Source: Closterium sp. NIES-65 (taxonomy: Eukaryota > Streptophyta > Zygnematophyceae > Desmidiales > Closteriaceae). Taken from it: DNA of 64,000 nt. Shown here one piece after another: positions 23,220-33,968 of this stretch. The notes under the pieces are model-generated. The model was given only the letters and a program-made list of their open reading frames with translations, made no database searches and was not told where the DNA came from. Numbering within the stretch: the stretch's first letter is position 1; each line of letters starts with the position of its first letter. The DNA lies in NCBI GenBank assembly GCA_948144175.1, contig CANXME010002304.1, forward strand, positions 186,001 to 250,000, given 5' to 3'. Both the position numbers and the translations under genes were made by a program.

Positions 23220-23400
23220 GAAAGCCGACAGGTTGAGAACGGTGCTATCGTTAAAATCCGTTTCAGCCAAGCGCTCTGAATTGAATTGCGCGTCAGAAGG
23301 GACACGTGGACTGCACCTGTGGTTCTGTTCAACTGTCGTCTGTGAAGCTCGCGAACCATCCTGTCTGCGCAGAAGCCAGCTCTAACCAAATGTAAAACTC
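23220..23400 (+). repeat. dispersed repeat family, member 2
   Basis: Contains GGTTGAGAACGGTGC, CGTTTCAGCCAAGCGC, GGGACACGTG and TGTGAAGCTCGC(G/A)AACCATCC, matching 28660-28800 in order and spacing. Confidence 0.6.
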
Positions 23401-24647
23401 GTGCGCCAGCTCTCTTAAAAGGCAGGGAGTGTGGCGAAATGAAATAAACATGGGGGTGGCGAAAAAACGGCCTACGTGATAGCAAAACACCATACGGGCT
23501 TTACAGAGCAGCAAAAATCGGGTGCGAGAACAATAACAGATGAGAGTCGCAAGGCCGAACAAAAACATACAGGGCAGCCAGAACAAACAACTAGTATCCC
23601 CGAAGTGCGAACAGACCCTGCAGTACAGTTGAGCGAGGTGAGGTGAGAAGGTACTGCAATGGTGAATCTGCCTGTCTGTCGTATGCACGCCGACACGAAC
23701 TGAGTGCAACACAAAAAACAAAACCAAAGAAACAACACGAGAGGTGAACAATAACACGTGCCGCAGTTTCTGTCACAACGAAGGGGGGGTCTCCGAAAAA
23801 ACGGGCTAGGTCTTAGCCAAACACCAACTGTCGCATTCAACTTTTAAGCAATTGCAAGCTTCAAGCTCGCAACGCCTCGCCAACAGTTTCGAACCGTAAA
23901 AGATGACAAACCAAAACAAAGGCCCTTGCGTTGCCCGACGTGAGGTGAACTTCAGGAGAAAAAAGTCGCCACGTGCGATTCCGTCCTACTTTGCACCTGT
24001 CGTGAGCGAGCTGATTCGCTCGCTAAGAGTGCAAACGGCGCGCAAAGCTTCGCTTTACTCACGGACCAATCCACCACCCCGATTTCAAGCTTCGTATTAG
24101 TGTCCTAGCCTCGGCGTAGCCAATTGATTGGCTGCAAACGTGAACAAAATGCAGCACTAACAGTGTTACGTGAACAATTTGCAGCCCAATCGTGTTTCGG
24201 TTTCCAGGCCCACAATGCCATGCAGTATACGTACAACAATATATATCATCATATACATACATAGCACAGAAACTTTAACCAGGTGCTAACAGATAGTTCA
24301 TCACCTTATGCATAGGCACCCTCAAACTTAGCACTTCTTCGGCATGATTGACTACTTGTTATACTGACATTTACCAATAAATGTTTTCAAACCGGTCCCC
24401 CTCTCCGTGTAGAATACATTAAAAAACGGGTTTTGTAGTGCGCCTTTGAATGTCGCGTATGATCGATATCAAAATGCACATTTGCTGGTGGTGTGCATAG
24501 GTGTGTGGGTATTGATGAATGTGTCTCTATGTAGCAAATGTCCGTGTCAATCTCGGTGCTCGGATAGATTGTACCTACGCTACGGCAATGCACTGTTTGA
24601 TCTTTTCTCGCATGGATAGTATGGAAATATTGGCAGGATGACTAACT

Positions 24648-24677
24648 AAGAGCCGGTCCCATTGCTCCGGCTCTTTT
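24648..24677 (+). other. hairpin AAGAGCCGG...CCGGCTCTT followed by a T run
   Basis: A 9-bp perfect inverted repeat (24648-24656 with 24667-24675) around a 10-base loop is followed by TT. No gene end is visible beside it. Confidence 0.55.
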
Positions 24678-25078
24678 CATGCATGTCACAACACGTACCT
24701 GGGGTGGTTACGGTATGAGCTTGCTTATGGTATTTCCAGGTTTATGCTGGTGTGAAAGCAACGGACATGGCATCCTGTTTTGATTAACGGCAGAACTCTG
24801 TCATGGCACCATTGCATTTTGTTTCGACAAATGCATACAGTAAACCACAACACAAAGGCATTATGTTCCAAAAGGGGCAAAACTCTGTCACATACATACA
24901 GCACTAAGCTTGGGGAATGCCACCTGTAGCTACTGCTGAACACCAGCCCCCATCCCATCATCTCACCCTCTCACCACCCGCCCCATCCCATCATCTTACC
25001 CTCTCACAACCAGCCCCATCCCATCAGCTCACCCTCTCACCACCCGCCCCATCCCATCATCTTACCCTCTCAGCACCT

Positions 25079-25965
25079 GCTGCTGCTGCTTGTACAGTCT
25101 ACTGCTGCTGCTTGTACAGTCTGCTGCTGCTGCTTGTACAGTCTACTGCTGCTGCTTGTACAGTCTACTGCTGCTGCTTGTACAGTCTACTGCTGCTGCT
25201 TGTACAGTCTGCTGCTGCTGCTTGTACAGTCTGCTGCTGCTGCTTGTACAGTCTACTGCTGCTGCTTGTACAGTCTACTGCTGCTGCTTGTACAGTCTAC
25301 TGCTGCTGCTTGTACAGTCTACTGCTGCTGCTTGTACAGTCTACTGCTGCTGCTTGTACAGTCTACTGCTGCTGCTTGTACAGTCTGCTGCTGCTGCTTG
25401 TACAGTCTGCTGCTGCTGCTTGTACAGTCTGCTGCTGCTGCTTGTACAGTCTGCTGCTGCTGCTTGTACAGTCTACTGCTGCTGCTTGTACAGTCTACTG
25501 CTGCTGCTTGTACAGTCTACTGCTGCTGCTTGTTCAGTCTACTGCTGCTGCTTGTACAGTCTACTGCTGCTGCTTGTACAGTCTACTGCTGCTGCTTGTA
25601 CAGTCTACTGCTGCTGCTTGTACAGTCTACTGCTGCTGCTTGTACAGTCTGCTGCTGCTGCTTGTACAGTCTGCTGCTGCTGCTTGTACAGTCTGCTGCT
25701 GCTGCTTGTACAGTCTGCTGCTGCTGCTTGTACAGTCTGCTGCTGCTGCTTGTACAGTCTGCTGCTGCTGCTTGTACAGTCTGCTGCTGCTGCTTGTACA
25801 GTCTGCTGCTGCTGCTTGTACAGTCTGCTGCTACTGCTTGTACAGTCTACTGCTGCTGCTTGTACAGTCTGCTGCTGCTGCTTGTACAGTCTGCTGCTGC
25901 TGCTTGTACAGTCTGCTGCTGCTGCTTGTACAGTCTACTGCTGCTGATTGTACAGTCTGCTGCTC
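25079..25965 (+). repeat. 22-bp tandem array TGCTGCTGCTTGTACAGTCT(A/G)C, about 40 units
   Basis: Forty nearly perfect 22-bp units with one main variable base (TAC or TGC) and rare changes (TTCAGT near 25530, ACTGCT near 25830, ATTGTA near 25950). TGTACA in each unit is self-complementary. Since 22 is not a multiple of three, the frames rotate and repeat every 66 bases, giving long ORFs of Leu/Ala/Cys-rich text that are artefacts. Confidence 0.93.
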
Positions 25966-28659
25966 CTGCTGTGTCTCCTATTGCGTGTTGCTGCTGCTCC
26001 TGGGCAGGGCGGACGGCAACACGTTAGCAGGACAGGGGGAGCACATATGTTTAGTGCATATGAGAGCAGAGCCATTGAGAGAAAGGGGATAGGAGCACGA
26101 TGAAAGTGCAGACCACTCTCGGCGAGTCGCCGCCTCACCTGCCTCGCAGCTCCTCCCCCGCGTCGAACACACGGCGTGGAACAGCCTCGCTGCTTCTAAC
26201 GCGTTGCTCCTCGAGCGGAATTGCCGCCGCCGCCGGAATTTCCGGAATTGCTTCTAACGCGTTGCTCCTCGATCCAGCATTAGATGCTAAAGTATGCCGT
26301 AAACAGCTTGTTGTACCGTAGTCGTTCGTGTGGACGTTCATGGCCCGCTGCCGTCTTATAACTCACACGATGTTCAGTCGACCGAGCGGTCATATAGGAG
26401 GAAAGAAATATCAGTGTCAAGTTCACATTTGCACGGTTTTAGTGCTAGTTGTTGAACTCAGCATGGATTACCGTAGTCGGGTAAGGTCAGTCAGTGGCGT
26501 GAAAGCACATAAGCGTAGGTGGGTGCTGAGCCAAACTTCTGTCTATGCCATCACTCAGTGTGTAACGTAAGTCATTCCCCGCAACAAACATTTGTTCAAA
26601 ACTCGTGGCGCAATGAATCACGTGAAACACAAACGAACAAAAAGAAAGAAAATATGCTAACAATGCTGACAAGGGCTACGGACAACCAATGCAATATAAA
26701 AACATATTGCTTTGTATAATGCTTAGCAGTATTGCAATTGTGTGCTACTGCAATTGCTGCAAACGTTCAGCTGCTCTTGATGCAACTGCTGCTGCTGCTG
26801 AGAGCCGGCCTGCTGTAGCTGGTTGCTGTGGTTCTTGGCTGGAAAGGGATTGGGCAGGGGTGTTGACAGGACTTGATGCGGCTGCACCGGCAGTTGTAGC
26901 AGCACGCTGGTGCAGCAGCAGCAGTGGCAGCGGCAGCTACTGCTGCCGCTGCCCAAGGACCTCCCTCCCCCCCTCACTGCTACACTCACTGCTCTTCCGT
27001 GTGCTGCAATCAGCTCCAGACATGCCGTGAAGATGCTTGAACGAGAGGGGCGAGAGTGGAGGAGGAGGGGGTGGAGTGAGAGGAGAGGGCGGAGGAGGGA
27101 GGGGTGAAGTGGGAGACTTCCCATGCCTCCGCTCATTTCCCATCCCGACGCCCCTTTACCATGCCGCCAATTCACATGCCGCCTTCCGCCGCCCCTTCCC
27201 ATGCCGCAGACCATTTTATGAAGGTTCTACGCCTGCTGCGGCTGCTGCTGCCGCTGCTGCCCCTGGTGCGTGTTGCTCCGCTGCTGCTCCTGGGAGGGCG
27301 GACGGCAGCAAGTTGACAAGACACGGGGAGCAGAAGGTTGAAGTGCAAGTGATGGCAGGCATGACTCATGCGATGAGAGCAAAGGCGGAGAGAGCAAAAG
27401 CAATGAAGATCCAACCCACTCGCCTCACTCCCCTCACTCGCCTCACCTGCCTCAGTCGTCGCCGCACCTGCGCAGGTCCTCACGGAGTCGGGCAGGCGGC
27501 CTCGGAAATGCCTTGCATCGGATGCAAAAACTCTGCCGCGCGACATCATGAGCGGAAGTCGCCTGATCGCGCGATGATCGCGCACCATGCCCTTCTGCTT
27601 CTGCGATAGTCGGCCTGCTCGCTTCCCCGCTCTGCTGTTCGGCGCTGCCCCCAATCACGCCGCTGCTCCTGTGCAACGAACGCGCTAACCGCTCGGAGCG
27701 CGGCTAACATAATTACTAGCCGCAGCGGTGGCGGAAGCAGTGAGAGGGAGACAGAGGAGCAGCGTGGCCGAAGCGGAGGAGCGGCGCGGCATGGCAGAAT
27801 CAGGGGCTCTAAAGCCGTGCGCGCATCGCTATGCAGAGTCGCCGCGGTGTGACTCACAATCGGATTTTTGCTAGAATCATAGCACATCATATGTTTTTTG
27901 CGGATAGCACTGGCAGTCCGGATAGCACAAGGATCGTCGTAGTCTGTGCGCGCAGTGTGCCTTCGCGGACTTCGATGACCTAATCTGGAGCCGTAGTCGA
28001 CGATCTACTACGGCAGCGCAAGTAGTCGCGAAAATGGGTTGCTGGGATGTTGCTAGCATGTTAGCGATATCATTTGTGAAGGACGTAGGCTTCAGATTTC
28101 GATGGGGTTTCAGTACGGTTTCGAACGGTACAGGAAGAAAACGTAGTTGAGAACGATTCAAGGGTCCCACATTCTTGGATTTGGAATGGAGCGCTGCAGC
28201 ACCGTTCCCACGTGGATGGCTACCCGACGAAAGCAGCGGAGGTTGAAGCGTGCACACCTTGTTCGGTTCGGGGAGGCTGGTGAGGCACTGTGCACAGCAC
28301 AAGAACAGGTTGCCTGTGAATTTCCGCGGGTGCACGTGCCCTGGGCTTGTAGCGAAATAAGACACACTGACCTTTTCGTCAGCCAATAAAATATCGACAC
28401 GCAGCCTGGTAACTTCAGTCGTTAAGTGAAAAGATGTTGTGCTAACGAAATCAGGAAATAAACGCAGCTTGCTTTCGACGACCTCGATGTTAACACGTTT
28501 CCTGCTATCGTCAGTAGTGTCTTTTGAACAGCCACGATTATGCCACGTCGGTAGTGTCTTTTGATATTTTTCTCTCATATCCAGGCCATCTAGCTCCAGT
28601 CCCAGATGTGTCCGAATGCAAACCGCAAACCAGAGTCCGGGCCGGAATCAGGTGGTTGG

Positions 28660-28970
28660 CTCAAACGTTGAGAACGATGCAACCGTTTTCAACCGTTTCA
28701 GCCAAGCGCGCTGAAATGAATGGGGCAGCAGACGGGACACGTGTACCCAGCCAAGCACTCTCCTCTGTGAAGCTCGCAAACCATCCAGTCTGCCCGAAAC
28801 AGACAGGACAGGCAAGAAGAGTGGCGAAAAAAATATACTGTTTTAGCTAAACACCGAACGAGCAATGCAGATTAGCAAAAAAATGACTTGTGCGAAATAA
28901 ACAGCTCAGAAACAAGCAGGGTGAGAGGGATGGGTGGGGGGGGGGGACACTCACTACAGTTCGGTATATT
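28660..28970 (+). repeat. dispersed repeat family, member 3
   Basis: Combines the two parts seen separately in members 1 and 2: ACGTTGAGAACGATG ... GTTTCAGCCAAGCGCGC ... AGCTCGCAAACCATCC, then AGAAACAAGCAGGGTGAGAG and the G-run with CACTCACTACAGT. This is the fullest copy and so the best seed for defining the element. Confidence 0.6.
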
Positions 28971-29899
28971 GAGAAAACAAAATCGCAAAGTGCACACCTC
29001 CATTGCCCAAACAGTCGTAAGCGCTCACGCTACCAACCCAGCCCAAGTGGAACATAACAGCTGGGTAAAAGTCGTGCGACACGAATCTGGACCCTCAAAG
29101 TGTTGAGGTGCGACAGTGGTGCACGACAATTTCCAATTGACGCCACCGTCAACCCTCGCCTCCTGCGAAACACACGTAGGCAGAACAGTTTGACTAGAGA
29201 TCTCATTGGTTCGACGACTGTCGACGTGTGATTGTCGCATTGTAACCGTCTGTTCAAGGTCGCCAGACCAGCGGATCCGGTCGAAGCGAATTTACAATTC
29301 AGCGACCAGTTCACGATTGTAAAATGATTCAAGGGCCCGAGTGATCGTGAACCTCCAAGTCCGCATTATCTTCAAGCGTTGATAAAAAACTGGTGCATTT
29401 ATCAATAAGTAAAAGAAACAGAACATCAGGTATAAAAATAATTATACACAAGTCATTTCGCAGGAAGAATAAATAATTAGAAGTGTTTTTTTTGAGTGAA
29501 AAGATGTAGAGTCGTATTAGGACTAATATATTATATAAATTGACTCTGATGTAATAGTATATGCGCTTATGAATATTACATAATTATAGATCAAGATACG
29601 GTTATATGATCTCTATATGGTTAGTTCATGCATTTACAATACATCCTTTGTTTTAAATAATCTAATTGTGAATATATCGTTATTACAAACCAGCACACCT
29701 TGTTTTTCAAATGGTTTGTTAGATAATTGCAAGTATGCTTTTGTCGAAATTATCTGCCTAACCGTAAGTCACGGCGGCTGTAAATCGAATCGCTTGAACT
29801 GGAGCGCGATGTAAAATTTTCTTGAGGCACACCCGTTTCAGGTGTGATTGGTCAAATTAGGCGCTGCCTGATTCCCGATTTTACAGCTTGACTATACCC

Positions 29900-29931
29900 A
29901 CCCACGGCTCGAGTGATCGAGCCGCGTGGGT
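29900..29931 (+). other. hairpin ACCCACGGCTCGA / TCGAGCCG-CG-TGGGT
   Basis: A 13-bp stem with a two-base bulge closes a four-base GTGA loop, at the edge of the AT-rich island. No gene end lies beside it. Confidence 0.6.
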
Positions 29932-30596
29932 TTGTTAGTGGGCTTGTGAGGTGCTTCATATTCTGTTTTTGCCTTGGGAAAATATATTTAATCCGTCCCA
30001 CCCACATGGTACAGTATTGTTTACGTGGGGGGCTCCCATTTCCATCTCGTTTCCATCTGCTTCTGTCGTACGATTTGCGCTTCAGTTAAAATTCTTCCTG
30101 CCCTGCATGTTTCAGAATGTTTTGTGGGTGGGGTGGGGTCAAACTGTAAACTTGCTTGCGTTACCTGGAGGTTGGTTCGGTTGGATGTCGGGTCGCCAAG
30201 CCTCCCTCCCCTCCTCTCCTCCAACCCCACGCTCCACCTCCTCTATTCTCACGTCACGATCACTTCACCCACGGAAAATCGATGTAGTGCCATTCGACTT
30301 AGTAGGAGCTCAGCTCGCGTTTGTTCGTGCGCCTCGCGCGCCTCGCGCCCGTTAGATTTAGATGGTCGTCATCCCTCGCGCTTCCAGCGGTTTCGTTTCG
30401 CCGCCCCGCTCGCGCGGATATTGCCTTTTACGAATGCAAACCAGAGTCCGGACGGAATCAGGTGGGTGGCTCACACGTCATCTCCAGAAGCCAGTTTGCC
30501 CGTCAAACCCCACTTCCGATCCAAACGCCGATTCCCTCGCATATCCCTCCGCCTCTCCTTGAAGCGCCTCCGTTTGAAAGGTCTCAGTTTGGTTAA

Positions 30597-31300
30597 TTGT
30601 TTCCCTCTGAAACGACTGTTTCAGTGCTTTCCGAGTGGCGTCTTCAGCAGCTTCAAAGCCAAGCGCGCGAGGGTGGGGAGGAATCGGAGTTTGAACTGGT
30701 GTTTGCTGCAGCTGGCCGATCAGACCTCCTTCCAGGAAGCATCTCCGGGCTTCGTTTCTCCTCCTCCGCTTTTCCCGTTCATCGCTCCACGTCGTCTCGC
30801 TTCGTTACAGTCACATCCGTACTAGCGAGGGATGACGTGGTTGCGACAGGCGACGACAGCGGGTCGCAGGCTCAGCAGAGTCGCACGGAGTCGTTCTTGC
30901 TGGCGGTAGAAGAAGGAGAGAAGCGCGTGAAGGAGCTGGAGGGTAAGTGAACGCGAAGCAACGCGCGCTGGAGCAACTGCAGGTATATCTACCCATTTGA
31001 TACACTCACACACGTTCCCTTTCTCCACCCGCCTTCTTATAATCTGTTTTCCTTTTTGCGACAAGGGAAGAAAGAAAGGAATATGTGCTTGAGTGATTAA
31101 TTTCCGTTTGTTTATGTCGCGCACTTGTGCTGCAGGCTGACATGCCTCTGCTCTATTCTGAGACATTTGCTGGCGTGGAGATTGCAGCGGAATCGGCAGG
31201 AGCAGGCGAACAGGAAGGGAAGGAGGAAGAGAAGGAGCAACAGCCTGCTTCTGCTTCTGCTGCTGACGTTCCCCCGCGCGTGTTTGAGAGCCCGCATTGA
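30597..31300 (+). pseudogene. possible two-exon acidic, coiled-coil-like protein, frame disturbed
   Basis: The frame from 30597 to 30950 ends in an acidic, charged stretch (SFLLAVEEGEKRVKELEG). About 15 bases on, in another frame, NAKQRALEQLQ ends at a CAG/GTATAT donor near 30980. A CTGCAG acceptor near 31134 then opens phase 0 into ADMPLLYSETFAGVEI, an acidic Glu/Lys-rich tail and a TGA at about 31298-31300. The two halves fit one protein if a one-base shift at 30945-30952 is ignored. I recognise no family. It may be a dying gene or a mis-called splice; the composition (charged, helix-prone) is unlike nearby noise. Confidence 0.4.
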
Positions 31301-31503
31301 AAGCATCGAATGCGTGCAGAGGCGCGTCGTCAACAGACACAAAGCCGAGGGCGCGAGGGTGGGGAGAAACCGGGGTTTGAACTGTGTTGAGTTTGGTTTG
31401 ACTGCCCTTCGATATTAGAAAACTGTATTTTGGTGTTTTGGTAGCTTCCCTCTCTTCTTTTCAAAGCCCTAGTTTCAAGTACCCATTTTTCTCAGTACAT
31501 GCC

Positions 31504-32328
31504 CGTTTCCGCGCTGCAGGCGGAAGAACGGCGAGTTTCCGCGCATCAGCAGGGGCAGCGACAAGAGCACGTCGAGCCATGCAGCCATGCACCACCGCGC
31601 TGCAGGCAGGCGGAAGTTCGGAGCGCTTCCGCACTGCAAGCGGAAGGTCGGAGCGCTTCCGCGCTGCAGGCGGAAGGTCGGAGCGCTTCCGCGCTGCAGG
31701 CGGAAGGTCGGAGCGCTTCCGCGCTGCAGGCGGAAGGTCGGAGCGCTTCCGCGCTGCAGGCGGAAGGTCGGAGCGCTTCCGCGCTGCAGGCGGAAGGTCG
31801 GAGCGCTTCCGCGGTGCAGGCGGAAGGTCGGAGCGCTTCCGCGGTGCAGGCGGAAGGTCGGAGCGCTTCCGCGGTGCAGGCGGAAGGTCGGAGCGCTTCC
31901 GCGCTGCAGGCGGAAGGTCGGAGCGCTTCCGCGCTGCAGGCGGAAGGTCGGAGCGCTTCCGCGCTGCAGGCGGAAGGTCGGAGCGCTTCCGCGCTGCAGG
32001 CGGAAGGTCGGAGCGCTTCCGCGCTGCAGGCGGAAGGTCGGAGCGCTTCCGCGGTGCAGGCGGAAGGTCGGAGCGCTTCCGCGGTGCAGGCGGAAGGTCG
32101 GAGCGCTTCCGTGCTGCAGGCGGCAGGTCGGAGCGCTTCCGCGCTGCAGGCGGAAGGTCGGAGCGCTTCCGCGCTGCAGGCGGAAGGTCGGAGCGCTTCC
32201 GCGCTGCAGGCGGAAGGTCGGAGCGCTTCCGCGGTGCAGGCGGAAGGTCGGAGCGCTTCCGCGGTGCAGGCGGAAGGTCGGAGCGCTTCCGCGCTGCAGG
32301 CGGAAGGTCGGAGCGCTTTCGCGCTTCA
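31504..32328 (+). repeat. 30-bp tandem array of copy B (about 24 regular units)
   Basis: After irregular first units and a unique insert (31540-31600) the array is made of the GCGCTTCC-type unit. It includes the same odd GGCAGG unit near 32120 and the same right edge (CGCTTTCGCGCTTCATGAGC) as copy A. The SacI-type block of copy A is missing. Confidence 0.92.
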
Positions 32329-32899
32329 TGAGCGTGAGCCCCTTTCCAAACATCTCGAGAATTTCTGTTTACCCCCTTCCCCCCGCCACTGAGTTTCTGT
32401 CCCCTCGCGCCATCCCCCTCCCTTCCCCTTCCCCTCTTCCGCAACTACTCCTTTTCCACCCTGATCCGCGCCCCTCCCCGCCATTTCCGCATTTCCCTCA
32501 TCCCCTCTCTCTCCTCTATGCCCTCTCCCCTCTCTCTCCCGGCTCTTTATCTCTTTCCCCTACCCTCCGCTTCCCTCCCCCCTTCCCACCCCGATCACTC
32601 TCGCTCCCCTCTCCGTTTCCAGCCCTCGCTTTCGTTTCCTCTCCTTCGCGCACCTTGTGGTAACTCTGTAACGCATTGATCTCGCCCATTCTTTTTCCGT
32701 TCCCGTTCTCCTTGTGCATCATGTTCCCCTTTCCGCTTTTCCCCCTGCCGCCTCCCCTTGCTCCCCCGTAGCGTAGCGTAACCCCTATTCCCGTTTCCTC
32801 TCTCCCTGTTTCTCCTCTCCCTGTTTTCTCCTATGGACGCCATGACGATATTCCCTTACAATGTGTGGAATGATACAAGTTATTGATATGATGACAATA

Positions 32900-33065
32900 G
32901 GCTCGGCACAGGCACGTGTGAGGCTCGGCACAGCCAGGCGAGGGTTGGCACAGCCAGGCGTGGTGAGAGGCTCGGCACAGCCAGGCGTGGTGAGAGGCTC
33001 GGCACAGCTGGGTGAGAGGCTCGGCACAGCTGGGTGAGAGGCTCAGCACAGCCAGGTGAGGGTCG
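32900..33065 (+). repeat. 23-24-bp tandem repeat of copy B, about 7 units
   Basis: Same unit as at 12940-13215 (GTGAGAGGCTCGGCACAG core), with fewer copies. Confidence 0.8.
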
Positions 33066-33604
33066 GCTCGCTGCTGCTTGAACTCTCCCATTCACCTCTC
33101 TGGTGCCAGCCTCGAAGATGCGATGATAAAGATAGAATAATAGGAGTCATTAGGAGTTTTTGATATGTATGCTTGTATGTAACATCACACATGAGCTAGT
33201 CTGGCCAGGTCCGTCCTGGCCAGGCTCGGGGAGGTAGGGTCGGTTCGGCCTAGGTCCGGGAGGGGGGGAGGGGGAGGAGGTCTGATTGGGCCAAATACAG
33301 ATACAGATACAGTGACAGTGACCGAAACAGGGACAAATACAGACACAGGGACAAAAACGGAAGGCAAACAGGGACAGAAGCGAGGTCAGGGACAGAGCGT
33401 AAATGGAAGACAAACAGGGAGAGAAGCAGCAGGGACAGGGAGAGGGACACACCAACAGCCGACAGAAACAGGAATGGAAGACAATGAGAGAGAAGCAGGG
33501 ACAGGGAGACGGATGGAAAGAGGCCAGATGTGAGGCCTACATGGCCTTTTGGCAGGTGGTGCCTGTGTGTGACTCGGCCAGGCCAGCCAAGCGATTTGAG
33601 GGGG

Positions 33605-33722
33605 CTGTGTGGGGGGGGGGGGGGAGGGCTGTGTTGGGGGGGGGTGTGTATGGGGGGCTGTGTGGGGGGGCTGTGAGGGGGGCTGTGAGGGGCGTTGGGG
33701 GGTAGGGGGCCCTTCGGGGGGG
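33605..33722 (+). other. G-run tract with G-quadruplex potential (copy B)
   Basis: Many runs of five or more G within 120 bases, nearly identical to copy A at 13762-13875. Confidence 0.7.
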
Positions 33723-33968
33723 TCATGGAGGGGTTTTCACTCGCTTCTCGTTATTATCACTCTTGTTGTCCACTTTCTGCATCCTAGTACCATGGTCCTC
33801 TGTTATTATCTATTGTTTTTAAACCTTCAAGGTTGAGATGTTGTATTGTCTTGGGGGAAGAAGCAATGAGCTGGTGTGGTGATAGGGCACAGACACCAAG
33901 CAGGTTGGAATCAGCAGCCCCTCCCTTCCCTCCTGCTTGATGTTTCTCCACATGATATATGATTCTAT

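Larger units (their letters stand above)
21220..25078. other. no gene recognised; CAG-rich then AT-richer DNA with dispersed repeat fragments
   Basis: 21220-21480 is CAG/CAA-rich. At 22101-22120 there is a short palindromic AGTAGTAGTACTACT-type tract. Around 22555-22790 and 23220-23400 lie two diverged copies of a dispersed element also seen at 28660-28970. ORFs such as 21838-22269 have no recognisable domain. 24060-24640 is AT-rich. Confidence 0.5.
25966..30596. other. no gene recognised; repeat fragments and an AT-rich island
   Basis: 25985-26140 and 27280-27480 are related to each other (CTGCTGCTCCTGGG, GGGCGGACGGCA, CACTCTCGGCG/CACTCGCCTCA). GCTTCTAACGCGTTGCTCC occurs twice near 26192 and 26248. 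The minus-strand ORF 27877-28578 has no recognisable domain. 29340-29800 is markedly AT-rich compared with its surroundings. 28660-28970 is a member of the dispersed repeat family. Confidence 0.5.

Noticed and set aside
24917..26092. Leu/Cys/Ala-rich ORFs through the 22-bp array
   Set aside because: Frame rotation in a stop-free repeat explains them.
27877..28578. 233-residue minus-strand ORF
   Set aside because: No recognisable motif, overlaps a dispersed repeat, composition near background.
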